A stretch of 64,000 nt of DNA, taken from IMG/VR virus record IMGVR_UViG_3300033233_000009, positions 1-64,000 of that record; one strand, given 5' to 3'. Both the position numbers and the translations under genes were made by a program. Shown piece after piece: positions 30,676-40,345 of the stretch (within the stretch, counting starts at the first letter, position 1; each line of letters starts with the position of its first letter). Under the pieces are notes generated by a model. It was given only the letters and a program-made list of their open reading frames with translations. It was not told the origin of the DNA and ran no database searches. The DNA comes from a virus.

Positions 30676-33600
30676 ATGCGTCTCGGTCCGCTCTCCTACC
30701 AGTCGGCGTTCGATCTGCTCAGGGCGAAGGGCTACCAGCCCGTGCCCGGTAGCTCGCGCTTCGAGGACGCCGCGGGGCGCACCGGCCGCATCGTCGAGGC
30801 CGAGGGCCGTGGCGACACGTGGTACGCCGAGGCGGAGGAGGGCGACGCGGACCTGGCGCGCGTGGGCCAGCCCTGCCCGGAGTGCGGCACGGCGATGATC
30901 GACTACGGCGCGCACGGGACGACGTGCCCCCGGTGCGCGGAGGCGGAGGAGCGCGTGCTCGCGGGCGAGTTCGACCCGGCGGTCGTGCCGGGGTACGAGG
31001 AGAACGCCGGAGGGACGTTCGCCGAGGGCTTCGCAGCGGGCCGGCGGGACCGCGAAGCGAGTCACGTCCGGCAGCTTTGCACGACGGGCACGGGCGAGCG
31101 GCCGCCCGTCGTGAAGCGCCAGGGCCGCGACTACTACCACGGGTACAAGGCAGCGGCCGAGGGCGCCACGAGCGAGCCGTCGGCCTACCTCGCGTACCGC
31201 GCGAAGCACAGAGGGATGAGCGGCATGGCGGCGAACGGACAGCCGGGCGACGAGTACGAGTCGAACGCGCGGCGCGGCGCCCAGGCCAGTAAACCTGGGC
31301 GTCACGGCACGCTGTATCTCTGGAGAGTCACCTATCGCGACACCATTGACCCCGGCTTCGGCGAAAGCTCGGTTCTCAAATGGGCGTACGACAAGCAGCA
31401 CGTGTGGGACGTGTTCAACGAACAGGTCAACGCAGAAGGCGAGTCGTGGGAGATCGTCAAGATCGATCCTGCCGCTGCGAAGGAGTACGAGGCGAACGCC
31501 TCGCGCCGCGATCCGGTCGAGACTCTGACCGACCCGGAAGCCGTGAAGGCTGTCCTGCGGAGCCTGCGCGTCAAAAGCGGCCTGACAAGCACCAGTGCGT
31601 CGCTCGGCGGAAAGTGGTCTATCCGGTTCGGGTACAACCGGGACCACTCGCAGTTCACGACGACGCTGACGCACTTCGGAGCAAGCAAGTCCATGACCGT
31701 CGGGCTGCTGCCGGAGGACGTGGAGACGCGCAGCAAAGGCCAGTGGATGACGAGCAATACCTACAGGTTGACGGAGCCGGCGATCGAACGGCTGGCCGAG
31801 CAACTGGTCCCCGCGATGCGGAACTTCGACGCGAAGTACGCGGCGGGCATGGCGGCGAACCCGGAGCGCGGGACGACCATCACAGCGGCAGAGGTCAGCG
31901 CTCTGCCGGTCGGATCGATCCTGTGGGCGGACCATCGAGGCTGGGTCGTGGTGCCCGGCGGAATCGCACCGATCAGCCTCCTCACTGAACGGGCAGGTGG
32001 GCGGGTGCCGGACGGTGAACCGGCTGGAACCATCAGCCCGAACTTCGAGGTGGTGCGCGAGGGCAACGGTAAGGTGCCGACCTACGGCACGGCGCAGCGG
32101 CACGTGATCGCCTGGTACCAGGGCCGGCGTGCGACCCCGAACCCCGTGCACCTCGCGCTCGATGGCAACTTCTCGTTCGGAATCGGAACGAAGGACGACA
32201 CGCACATGAAGAAGAACGCGGCAGCCAAGGGCGAAGTGATCTGGGAGGACAACCTGCTGACGTGGACCTCCGCCGGAGTGGACAAGCTCGGCAATCCGCG
32301 CGGTCTCAACATGACCGCGACCCCCGAGGGCCGCGTGCTCGCGCAGGACATGCTGGCGGAGCGCCAGACCGGACGCCGCCGCGGTATCCTCGCCGAGCAG
32401 GCGGACTTCTTCGACGTCGCCATGGGCAACGGCTGGCAGTACGTCCCGCCGGAGGGCATCGGTGCGCTGACCGACGCGACCATCGTCAGCATGGACGGCT
32501 TCATCGGCGACGACGGCAAGTGGTACCCGCATCCCGACGTGGAGGAGCCCGTCGTGTACGCCCACATGAACTACGAGGTCGAGGACCCGATCGAGTCGTG
32601 GGCGGAGGGCAAGCCGGTGTTCTGGCAGGCCGAGACGATCGAAATGACACCGGAGGGCCGGGCCGCTGCCCTGGAGGAGCTGGCGAGCGCCACGGGGGAG
32701 GCGTACGAGCCGAACGCGCGCAAGAACGTGACCGCGGTGATCAACGCCTTCATGGAAGGGCGCCGCCTCGGCGGGACGACCGTCAGCACGGACGGGCAGC
32801 AGATTTTCTCCTACGCGATGCCGATCGCGGGCTGGGGTGCGGGCGGCGTGGTCGTGCTGGACGCGAAGGCCGCGCCGAGCCGAACGACCGCGAGCCACAT
32901 TCGCGCGGTCCAGTCAGCGATGCCGGAGGCGCGCGTCGTGGCGGCGCTCGATCCGCCCGCCGAAGGGCATTCTGCCGGGCGAAGGCCCCTCGGCTGGGAG
33001 CCGATGCGGGCGAACGCTGCAATCGACGCTGACAAGATCAAGGCCGCGCTCAGGATGGTGCACCACGCCGAGCGTACGTCCACCAACCCTGGCGGAAAGG
33101 ACCGGGCCGTCGCCTATCGGCAGGCCGTGCGGGACTACGGGCTGAACGACGCGGAGGCCGACATCCTTGGGAACGCGCTGCATGTGTCCGCGCACGAGCG
33201 GAACGCGCGTGGCAGCAAGCCGTGGTTCGGACAGGACCAAGGCAACGTCGGGCACTGGGCCTACGCGATCAAGATCGACGGCATCGAGAACGACTTTCCG
33301 CTCAAGCCCCTGGGGCGCCAGGAGGAGTGGCCAGCGGTACGAGCCTTCCAGGCGTCCGCGCGTACCACGTGGATCAATGCCAAGCACGACCGCTCCGGCG
33401 GGATGAACAGCGTCAAGCGATTCGTCAAGTCGGAGCCACGTCCAGACCAGTTCTACGCGAAGTGGTCACCGGGCGATGACAGCTTCCAGATTTGGTACAC
33501 CGTCGGTGAGGCCGCAGAGAGTCACACCCCCAACTGGGGCCTGATGCTCGATCTGGGCGGTGTGGAACGCCGCCTCGGCGCCGACCATGTGGCCGCGGTG

Positions 33601-33759
33601 CTCGGGAGCGTCACGCCGCACGCGGTCGCGCTCGGTCTGGCGAACGACGCCCTGGACGCGAACGACGTGAAGCGGCACGAGGCGTACACGTCGCTCGCGC
33701 GCATGATCGACGACGGTGACCTCGACGACCTGATCGCGTCGGCGCGAGGGCGGGCCTGA
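30676..33759 (+). CDS. Large multi-module protein with repeated Asn-Ala-Arg junctions
   Basis: 1027 residues. An N-terminal zinc-ribbon-like part (CPECGTAMIDYG...TCPRCAEAEE, about 65-95) is followed by several distinct folded stretches. These are separated by short similar motifs such as YESNARRG, YEANASRR, MAANPERG, YEPNARKN, MRANAAID and HERNARGS, so the protein looks like a string of small domains or a precursor cut at N-A-R/P sites. No enzyme motif is recognised. It overlaps the ComM-like gene start. No clear transmembrane helix. Confidence 0.78.
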   Translation: MRLGPLSYQSAFDLLRAKGYQPVPGSSRFEDAAGRTGRIVEAEGRGDTWYAEAEEGDADLARVGQPCPECGTAMIDYGAHGTTCPRCAEAEERVLAGEFDPAVVPGYEENAGGTFAEGFAAGRRDREASHVRQLCTTGTGERPPVVKRQGRDYYHGYKAAAEGATSEPSAYLAYRAKHRGMSGMAANGQPGDEYESNARRGAQASKPGRHGTLYLWRVTYRDTIDPGFGESSVLKWAYDKQHVWDVFNEQVNAEGESWEIVKIDPAAAKEYEANASRRDPVETLTDPEAVKAVLRSLRVKSGLTSTSASLGGKWSIRFGYNRDHSQFTTTLTHFGASKSMTVGLLPEDVETRSKGQWMTSNTYRLTEPAIERLAEQLVPAMRNFDAKYAAGMAANPERGTTITAAEVSALPVGSILWADHRGWVVVPGGIAPISLLTERAGGRVPDGEPAGTISPNFEVVREGNGKVPTYGTAQRHVIAWYQGRRATPNPVHLALDGNFSFGIGTKDDTHMKKNAAAKGEVIWEDNLLTWTSAGVDKLGNPRGLNMTATPEGRVLAQDMLAERQTGRRRGILAEQADFFDVAMGNGWQYVPPEGIGALTDATIVSMDGFIGDDGKWYPHPDVEEPVVYAHMNYEVEDPIESWAEGKPVFWQAETIEMTPEGRAAALEELASATGEAYEPNARKNVTAVINAFMEGRRLGGTTVSTDGQQIFSYAMPIAGWGAGGVVVLDAKAAPSRTTASHIRAVQSAMPEARVVAALDPPAEGHSAGRRPLGWEPMRANAAIDADKIKAALRMVHHAERTSTNPGGKDRAVAYRQAVRDYGLNDAEADILGNALHVSAHERNARGSKPWFGQDQGNVGHWAYAIKIDGIENDFPLKPLGRQEEWPAVRAFQASARTTWINAKHDRSGGMNSVKRFVKSEPRPDQFYAKWSPGDDSFQIWYTVGEAAESHTPNWGLMLDLGGVERRLGADHVAAVLGSVTPHAVALGLANDALDANDVKRHEAYTSLARMIDDGDLDDLIASARGRA

Positions 33760-35405
33760 TGGCGCGCAGGAAGGCTGCTACTCCGCGTCGTGCGGCCCAC
33801 TCCGGCACGACGGTGTCCGGCGTGCTGTACCGCGGGCTCGAACCCGTGCTCGTTCCGATCGCCGTAACGGTCGATCCGGGGCCGCCCGGCTTGCGCGTCG
33901 CCGGCCTCACCGAGTCGCACGCGCGGGAGGCGCGGGTGCGCGTGCTGAGCGCGCTCACCGGGGTGGGCTTTGCGCCCGAGGCGCAGATCACGGTGCAGGT
34001 GCCCCAGGAAGCCGCGACCGCCGCCCGCGCGGCGGGCTACCCCGGACTCGACCTTCCGATCGCACTCGGTGTCCTGGCCAGTCACGGGCTGATCCCGGCG
34101 GAGTCGCTGACGGGCACGCTGGCGGTCGGCGAGCTGGGCCTCGACGGCGGTCTGCGCGCCGTGCGCGGTGCGGCCGTGGCCGCAGTCGGCGCCGACGAGC
34201 ACGGCGCGGAGGTGCTTCTCGTCCCCGCCTGGAACGAACCGGAGGCAACCTTTTCCGGGCACGTGCCGGTTCAGCCGCTCCGCGACCTCGCGGAAGCCGT
34301 GGCCTACATGCAGGAGCGACCCGTCCCGCGCATGCGTGTGCATCGCGAGTTCGCGCCGTGCGGCGGGCAGCCAGTGGCCAGCGATCCGGGTCTGCCTCCC
34401 GAAGCGCTGGTGGCGGTCGAGGAAGGCCGCAACATTCTGCTCGTCGGGCCACCCGGTTCGGGGAAGACAATGGCCGCGCGGTACATCCTCGGGCTGCTAC
34501 CGCCGCTGTCCGCGGACGAGGCGACGGACCTGACGCTGATCTACAGCGTCGCCGGGCTGCTTCAAGGTAACTACGCCTGCGCGCGGCCGTTCCGTGCGCC
34601 GCACCACTCGGTAAGCGAGGCGGGGCTGGTCGGTGGCGGCAACCCGCCGCGGCCCGGCGAGGTGACGCTGGCGCACCGCGGGGTGCTGCTGCTGGACGAG
34701 CTGTCGGAGTTCAGCCGAACCAGCATCGAATCGCTCGCGGGCGCGCTGCGCCACGAGCAGGTGACGCGGGTGAAGTACCCGGCGGCCCCCCTGGTGGTCG
34801 TGGGCGCGGCCAACCCGTGCCCGTGCGGGTACCTCGGCAGCACGCGGGCGTGCCGGTGCAGCGACCGGGCTCGGGCGCTGCACGACGAACGGCTCAACGC
34901 GCTGGCCGAAGCCCTGGGCATGGAGCGGTTCGACATTGGGGCGCTCACCGTCAAGGGAATGCTGGGCGTGCACGCGCCGAACGCGCGGCCCGAGTCAGCC
35001 ATTGCGAAGCGGTGGATGCGGGACAGCCTTGCGAACGACATCCACCACGAGTTCGTGGACGGCATCACCGGCGAGGTCAACCTGACCAAGCTGGCGGAGG
35101 AGTGCGCCATCGCGCTCGGGCACACCGAGTGGCTCGACGACGAGACGCATCCGGTGTGGGACTGGGCCATCGAGGTGACGGACGCGGGCGGCTACGCGCG
35201 CAACGCGAGCGCGCGCTTCGTGAACTGGGACCTCTCGCGGACGCCATCCGGTCTGCTCGAAATCTCCTTGGCCAACGGCGCCGTGCTCTACTACGAGGTG
35301 GGGCCGGCGGACTGGCGCAACACGGGCGGCAGCCGAGTGAGCCCCGCGGAGGAGACGACGATCGACCGCTTCCTGGCGTACGCGCTGGCGCAGGGGGCGG
35401 GCTGA
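33759..35405 (+). CDS. ComM-like AAA+ ATPase with novel C-terminal domain
   Basis: 548 residues. Residues 15-190 match the ComM/Mg-chelatase-like N-domain. The AAA+ core has Walker A GPPGSGKT (230-237), RPFRAPHHS (276-284), Walker B LLLDEL and a zinc pair CPCG/CRC (353-367). ComM is a branch-migration motor in natural transformation. Here homology ends after about 370: the usual SGPLLDR region with the arginine finger is replaced by an unrelated 150-residue domain (VHAPNARPESAIAKRWMRD, HEFVDGITGEVN). Confidence 0.85.
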   Translation: MARRKAATPRRAAHSGTTVSGVLYRGLEPVLVPIAVTVDPGPPGLRVAGLTESHAREARVRVLSALTGVGFAPEAQITVQVPQEAATAARAAGYPGLDLPIALGVLASHGLIPAESLTGTLAVGELGLDGGLRAVRGAAVAAVGADEHGAEVLLVPAWNEPEATFSGHVPVQPLRDLAEAVAYMQERPVPRMRVHREFAPCGGQPVASDPGLPPEALVAVEEGRNILLVGPPGSGKTMAARYILGLLPPLSADEATDLTLIYSVAGLLQGNYACARPFRAPHHSVSEAGLVGGGNPPRPGEVTLAHRGVLLLDELSEFSRTSIESLAGALRHEQVTRVKYPAAPLVVVGAANPCPCGYLGSTRACRCSDRARALHDERLNALAEALGMERFDIGALTVKGMLGVHAPNARPESAIAKRWMRDSLANDIHHEFVDGITGEVNLTKLAEECAIALGHTEWLDDETHPVWDWAIEVTDAGGYARNASARFVNWDLSRTPSGLLEISLANGAVLYYEVGPADWRNTGGSRVSPAEETTIDRFLAYALAQGAG

Positions 35406-35407
35406 AG

Positions 35408-36295
35408 ATGCCGCGCGTTCGCGTCAATCTGGCGGGGCAACGGTTCGGCAAATGGACCGTCCAGACGTATACCGGCGGCGGCCGGTGGACCTGTCTATGC
35501 GACTGCGGGCAGACGAGAGCCCTCGCGAGTACAACACTCAGCCAAGGGCGCTCCAAGTCCTGTGGCTGCCGCAGGGGCGAGCTGACGAGGCTGCGGAACC
35601 TGACGGCGAACCCAGCGCGGCGTACTCCGCTGGAGAGCCTCGTGGGACGGAGTTTCGCGCGACTCACCGTTATTGGATACGTGAAGGGGGCGAAGTGGCG
35701 GTGCGTCTGCAAATGCGGACGCGAGAGCGTCGTACGCGGTGTTCATTTGAAGAACGGTGCGGTGCGAAGCTGCGGTTGTTACATGATGGAGGTTGCCCTC
35801 GCGAGGGGCGAGCGGCTGCGTGTACCGGAGACGATCAGGAAGCAGCGTGATAAAACGCGCGGAGAGAGGTACCGCGCCACGCAGAGGTTTGCCAAGACTC
35901 GGGCCGAGTACGAGGCGTCGGAGCAAGGAAAGGCCAACCGCAGGAGAGGGTATCTGTCGCCGAAGGCAAAAGAAGCGGCGCGCCGTCGCCGCGCTTTGCT
36001 GGCGGGTTCCGACTCTTGCCTGACAGAGGCGCAGTGGCAGGCCATCGTTGGTCTGTGGGGCTGCTGTGCCTACTGCCTGGAACAAACGAAAGTGACCCAG
36101 GATCACATCGTACCGATCAGCAAACAAGGCTCCGGTGACGCTTGGAATGTGGTCCCCGCGTGCCCCCGCTGCAACAGCGCGAAGCACGTATCGGACGTGG
36201 AAGTGTTCCTGAGACGCAAAGGGCGTGACTCTGTGCAGTTCTGGGACCGCGTCCGAGAAGTTGCTCACGCTATCGAAATGATGGAGGCTGCGTAG
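35408..36295 (+). CDS. HNH homing endonuclease with tandem zinc modules
   Basis: 295 residues. Two copies of a small Cys module occur at about 10-60 and 75-125: F-G-K/RLTV.Y followed by W.C.C(D/K)CG and K/RSCGC. They are DNA-binding arms seen in phage HNH enzymes. The basic linker has RGERYRATQRFAKTR, and the HNH domain reads CAYCLEQTKVTQDHIVPIS and WNVVPACPRCNSAKH. It sits between the ComM-like gene and the structural genes, probably as a mobile intruder. Confidence 0.87.
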   Translation: MPRVRVNLAGQRFGKWTVQTYTGGGRWTCLCDCGQTRALASTTLSQGRSKSCGCRRGELTRLRNLTANPARRTPLESLVGRSFARLTVIGYVKGAKWRCVCKCGRESVVRGVHLKNGAVRSCGCYMMEVALARGERLRVPETIRKQRDKTRGERYRATQRFAKTRAEYEASEQGKANRRRGYLSPKAKEAARRRRALLAGSDSCLTEAQWQAIVGLWGCCAYCLEQTKVTQDHIVPISKQGSGDAWNVVPACPRCNSAKHVSDVEVFLRRKGRDSVQFWDRVREVAHAIEMMEAA

Positions 36296-36298
36296 CTC

Positions 36299-37339
36299 AT
36301 GTCCTACGGAATCCCGAATCCATACGTCGCGACAACGCACCCGTACCCCTCTCCCGCCACAGGCGGAAAGGGTGGTAGCTGGATCCGCCCCGTACACACG
36401 TTTCCTTACATGCGGTCCGTCCAGAGCGTATTCCTCCCCAGTCATTTCAACGACGGCAACCCGGCGCTCCGCGGGCTCGGTGACGTGAACGCCGCGAACG
36501 GCGTGTTCGGCACGTCGCAGGGTGGCGGCGGCGTGTTCGGGCCGTCGCTGTACGGGCTCGGGGACACAGGCGAGGACATCGACGCCATCGCGGCGTTCAT
36601 CCTGAACAGTCGCACCACCTCGCCGGCTGCCTTCGACGTCCAGACCCACTTCCGCGCCTGGTACAACGGGCTGTACTTCTGGCAGAAGGACGACGACGCG
36701 AAGGCGAAAGCAGAGAACTACAGGAGACAGTTCATCGACGCGAACGCGGTCGTCAGCAAGGCTACGGCGCCGACCAGCACCGCCCCGGCGCCGTCGTTCA
36801 TGCCGATGATCAACGACCCCAACGCGCCGGTCGCGACGAAGGGCCCGACTGCGCCTGCGCTCACGGGCCAGGCCAGTGGCCAGAGTGGCGACCCGCGCGT
36901 GAGCGAGCTTCAGGGCTACCTGAACCGTGTGCTCAAGACGGCGGGGCTGACCGCGCTTGACCAGGATGGCAAGCTCGGCGCGAAGGGCTGCGGCGCCATC
37001 GCGTGGTACCGCGGGCCGGGACGCTCCCTGGCAAGCGCGAGCACCGCGGCGGCGATCGACGCGAACCTCGGTGCGATGGGCGCGATCTACGCCTCGGTCT
37101 GCGCGGTCAAGGGCTCGACCGCGCCGGGCGGCGGGGGCGCCACGACGGTGAAGGCGCCTTCCGTGTACGTGGCGACGCCTCCGGTGGCGACGCCTCCGGT
37201 GGCGACGCCGCCCGTGGCACCTCCGCCGGAGGAGCCCGCGAAGGCGAGCGCCATGGGCGCGGGCACGTGGGCGATGATCGGTGGCGGATTGCTTGCCGTC
37301 GGGCTCGCGGTCGTGGGAAAGAAGAAGGGCTGGTTCTGA
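36299..37339 (+). CDS. Membrane protein with peptidoglycan-binding-like repeat
   Basis: 346 residues. A Gly-rich start with GLGD repeats (60-95) precedes a helical domain (GEDIDAIAAFI...YNGLYFWQKDD...FIDANA) shared with the product at 40600. Residues about 195-245 hold a peptidoglycan-binding-like unit (VSELQGYLNRVLKTAG...DGKLGAKGCGAI). A VATPPVATPPVA linker leads to one C-terminal transmembrane segment and GKKKGWF. GGAGG lies upstream. Confidence 0.78.
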   Translation: MSYGIPNPYVATTHPYPSPATGGKGGSWIRPVHTFPYMRSVQSVFLPSHFNDGNPALRGLGDVNAANGVFGTSQGGGGVFGPSLYGLGDTGEDIDAIAAFILNSRTTSPAAFDVQTHFRAWYNGLYFWQKDDDAKAKAENYRRQFIDANAVVSKATAPTSTAPAPSFMPMINDPNAPVATKGPTAPALTGQASGQSGDPRVSELQGYLNRVLKTAGLTALDQDGKLGAKGCGAIAWYRGPGRSLASASTAAAIDANLGAMGAIYASVCAVKGSTAPGGGGATTVKAPSVYVATPPVATPPVATPPVAPPPEEPAKASAMGAGTWAMIGGGLLAVGLAVVGKKKGWF

Positions 37340-37343
37340 TCCC

Positions 37344-39047
37344 ATGTCCCTCGGTTCACTCGGCAGCAGCAGGCGGCGGTCCAGCACGAACGGCGTGCTG
37401 GGCGGTCACCTCGGTGCCGTGCCGAGCCAGTGGACCGCGGATTCGCGCGTCAAGGCGCTGCAAGCCGCGCTGAACACGCAGATGGCGGCGGCGGGCTGCA
37501 CCACCGCGCTGACGGCCGACGGGCTGATCGGGCCCGGGACGTGCGGCGCCCTCGCCTGGTCGAAGGCGACCGGCGCGCCCCCGAGCGCGTACCAGACCTA
37601 CGCGGCGGACTTCGACGGGGGCTGCAAGGCGTTCACGCCCAAGGCGCCGGCCTGCCCGGCGGTCACTGCCACGGCGCCTGCCACCACCACCACCACCACC
37701 ACGGCGACGGCACCGGCGGGCACGTACGGCCTGCCCTTCGCGCTCGGAGTGAAGGACCCGACGGTGCTGAAGTGGCAGTACATGCTGAACACCGAGCTGG
37801 ACGCGCGCGGGATCCCGACCGTGCCGGAGGACGGGGTGTTCAGTCTGGCGACGTGCGCGGGCTTCGGGGCGTTCGGGCGCTCTTACAACGAGGCGCCGAA
37901 CGAGCCGACGCCGGACGATACCTTCGCGGGCATCGTGGCGCAGTACCAGAAGGGCATCGTCGCCGCCTGCGCAGCCCTGGCGCAGCCCGCGACGACGACC
38001 GCGCCGCCGGCCACCACGACCACGACCACGACCGCGCCGCCTCCCGCTACCACGCCGTCGGCGAGCGCGAGCGACCTGATGCGCCAGCAGCAGACGATGC
38101 TCAACGCCTGGCTCGCGAGCGTCGGGTATCTACCGATCCCGGTGAGCGGCGTGTGGGACGGGCGGACCTGCGGCGCGGGGCAGCTACTCGCCAAGACCCT
38201 GCCCGACACCGACCCGACGAAGATCGCGCTGGCCGGCGTGCTGGCGAAGATCAAGCCGCTGCTCGGGATGCCGTGCGGCGTGACCGTGCAGCCGATCGCG
38301 CCCTCGCGACCGGCGGTCGCTCCGCCGTCGAGCGCGCAGATCCTCCAGATGCAGAAGCTGCTCAACGCCGAGGTGCTCCGGCCCGGCAGCTACCGGCTGC
38401 TCGCGGAGGACGGGAAGCTCTCGGCGGCGACATGCGGCGCGGCGAGCGACACCGCGGCGGCGGCGAGCATCGGCCGGATCCGCGTGTCGGCGACGCTCCA
38501 GGCCCTGCTCGACCACACGGGGCTGCTCCCGGGCTGCCTGCCGCTGAAGCCCTGGCAGTTCCCGCAGACGGCGACGCCGATCGTGGCGAGCCGTTCCGCG
38601 TCGCTGCCGCCGCTGAACCGCGACGGCGAGTGCGTGATCAACTTCGGGCAGAAGTACGCCGAGATCGGCCTGCTGCAACAGCAGATGAACGCCACGCTCG
38701 CGAGCAACGGCTACAAGCCGATCCCCGTCACGAGCGCGTGGGACGCGGCGACCTGCGGCGCGCTGTTCGAGCTGGGAGGGAAGTTCTCGCCGCGCTCGTC
38801 GAGCGGGTGCCCGCACGCCTACTCGGTGCCGCTCACGTGCCCGACGGTGGCGCGACCGGCCAAGGTGGTGGTGGCGCCGCCGCCCACGAAGCTGCCGGTG
38901 CCGCCTCCCCCTCCGCTCGCTCCGGTGAAGCGGGCCAGCATGGCGCTCCCGCTCGGCATCGCCGCCCTGGTCGGCATCGGAGCGCTCGTCTACGCGAAGA
39001 AGAAGGGCCTCATCATGGCTGCGAAGAAGGCAACGGTGAAAGCATGA
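37344..39047 (+). CDS. Five-repeat peptidoglycan-binding-like membrane protein
   Basis: 567 residues from ATG at 37344. Five units of about 37 residues at 36-72, 139-176, 245-282, 332-369 and 439-476 share L(Q/M)..(L/M)N..L...G and DG..G..TCGA, the pattern of PG_binding_1 domains but with a conserved Cys. Thr-rich linkers separate them. A Pro-rich stem (515-527) and one transmembrane helix (532-551) follow, then KKKG. It may grip the cell wall during entry. The stop overlaps the next gene. Confidence 0.82.
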   Translation: MSLGSLGSSRRRSSTNGVLGGHLGAVPSQWTADSRVKALQAALNTQMAAAGCTTALTADGLIGPGTCGALAWSKATGAPPSAYQTYAADFDGGCKAFTPKAPACPAVTATAPATTTTTTTATAPAGTYGLPFALGVKDPTVLKWQYMLNTELDARGIPTVPEDGVFSLATCAGFGAFGRSYNEAPNEPTPDDTFAGIVAQYQKGIVAACAALAQPATTTAPPATTTTTTTAPPPATTPSASASDLMRQQQTMLNAWLASVGYLPIPVSGVWDGRTCGAGQLLAKTLPDTDPTKIALAGVLAKIKPLLGMPCGVTVQPIAPSRPAVAPPSSAQILQMQKLLNAEVLRPGSYRLLAEDGKLSAATCGAASDTAAAASIGRIRVSATLQALLDHTGLLPGCLPLKPWQFPQTATPIVASRSASLPPLNRDGECVINFGQKYAEIGLLQQQMNATLASNGYKPIPVTSAWDAATCGALFELGGKFSPRSSSGCPHAYSVPLTCPTVARPAKVVVAPPPTKLPVPPPPPLAPVKRASMALPLGIAALVGIGALVYAKKKGLIMAAKKATVKA

Positions 39048-40003
39048 ACGGCATCCTCGGTAGCCCTACGGGGCTCGGCGTGTTCGCGGGCAGGCAGGGG
39101 CTCGGTGCGACCTACCCGTTCGGCAAGTACTCGGACGACACCAAGGCGTTGCAGCGCCAGGTGAACGCCTGGCTTGCGGCCACCGGCCTGGCCGTGGTCG
39201 CGGAGGACGGGCTGCTCGGGCAGCGCACGTGCGGCGCGCTTCGCAAGGCGAAGATGGAGGTCCCGAGCACGTGCAGTGGCTTCGTGGAGCCGACCCCGGG
39301 CTACTACCCCTGGAACAACTACAGCGCGGACACCAAGGCGTTGCAGGCCGTGCTCGCCGCCCGGTTCCCGAGCGTGAAGGTGGACGGTATCCTCGGGCCG
39401 CTGACGTGCGGCGCCGGCAAGGCTGCGGGGCGGTACCCCGCGACCTGCGAGAGCTTCACCCTCCCGGAGGGCGCGGTCGTCTCGGCCGGGCCGTCGGTGG
39501 CCCCCGCTCCCGCGGCGGCGCCCGGGAAGGCCGTGGACTGGGTGGCGCTGGCGGCGTACGCGGCGGCGGTCAAGGCGCAGAACGACAAGCGCGCGGCCGA
39601 CCTGCTCGCGTACGCGGCGGCGGTGAAGGCGGACAAGGACCGGCAGAACCTGCTCGCGTACGCGGCGGCGGTGAAGGCCGCGAACGACAAGAAGGCTGCC
39701 GACCTGCTCGCGTACGTGGCCGCGGTGAAGGCCGCGCAGGCTGCCAAGAAGCCCGCGCCGCGCCCGCCCGCTGCACGCGCGGTGACGGTGGCCAAGCCGA
39801 AGGTCAGCGCGGCCACGCCTGTCCCGCCGCCGCCGGCTCCTCCGCCGCCCGCGCCGGATCCGGCGCTGGAGCCCGCGCACGCCTCCGCGGAGATCGCGGA
39901 GGCCGGCATGAGCATGACCACCAAGCTCGCCCTCGGCGTAGGCGTCGTCGCGGTGGTAGGCTACATGGTGTTCTTCAGGAAGCCGTCGCCGAAGGCCGCG
40001 TGA
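39044..40003 (+). CDS. Membrane protein with wall-binding-like and LAYAAAVKA repeats
   Basis: 319 residues from ATG at 39044. Two peptidoglycan-binding-like units (about 30-68 and 88-125; DDTKALQRQVNAWLAATG...DGLLGQRTCGAL) are followed by DWVALAAYAAAVKAQNDKRAAD and three further AYxAAVKA units (165-230). A Pro-rich stem and a transmembrane segment (LALGVGVVAVVGYMVFF) follow. It combines the modules of the 37344 and 28561 products. Confidence 0.8.
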   Translation: MNGILGSPTGLGVFAGRQGLGATYPFGKYSDDTKALQRQVNAWLAATGLAVVAEDGLLGQRTCGALRKAKMEVPSTCSGFVEPTPGYYPWNNYSADTKALQAVLAARFPSVKVDGILGPLTCGAGKAAGRYPATCESFTLPEGAVVSAGPSVAPAPAAAPGKAVDWVALAAYAAAVKAQNDKRAADLLAYAAAVKADKDRQNLLAYAAAVKAANDKKAADLLAYVAAVKAAQAAKKPAPRPPAARAVTVAKPKVSAATPVPPPPAPPPPAPDPALEPAHASAEIAEAGMSMTTKLALGVGVVAVVGYMVFFRKPSPKAA

Positions 40004-40023
40004 TGCCGCGATAGGATCCCAAG

Positions 40024-40341
40024 ATGCGTAGAATTTATACCTCGACAGCGCACTTCCGCGCTCCGTACGACACCGCGAACATCAGCTTCGCCGGACTCGG
40101 CGTGCTCGGTTCGGATCACCGCGCGTACGACGCGAACCGATGGCCCGCGCGGCGGAGCTACTTCGACGTCTCGCAGTACCGCGCTCCGCTGCGTGCCGGC
40201 TACTACCAGTCGGGCGCGCTCCGCGGCGCCGAGGCACCGGAGGCGCAGGCAAGCATGACTGGCGCGCAGAAGTGGACGATCGTGGCGGTCATCCTCGGCT
40301 CCATCGCGCTCGGCGTCCTGGGCGACAAGCTGAAGGCGTGA
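40024..40341 (+). CDS. Small C-terminally anchored protein
   Basis: 105 residues. The N-terminal 75 are Tyr/Ala-rich (FDVSQYRAPLRAGYYQSGAL) with GLGVLG near residue 25. One transmembrane segment at the end (WTIVAVILGSIALGVLG). TAGGAT lies 6 nt before the ATG, a possible -10, without a good -35. Confidence 0.75.
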   Translation: MRRIYTSTAHFRAPYDTANISFAGLGVLGSDHRAYDANRWPARRSYFDVSQYRAPLRAGYYQSGALRGAEAPEAQASMTGAQKWTIVAVILGSIALGVLGDKLKA

Positions 40342-40345
40342 GCCG

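Noticed and set aside
37430-39043. Long alternative-frame reading frame upstream of the 39044 gene
   Set aside because: The extension overlaps the five-repeat protein out of frame and is Arg/Gly/Asp-rich as expected for a shadow frame in G+C-rich DNA; the real start is ATG 39044.
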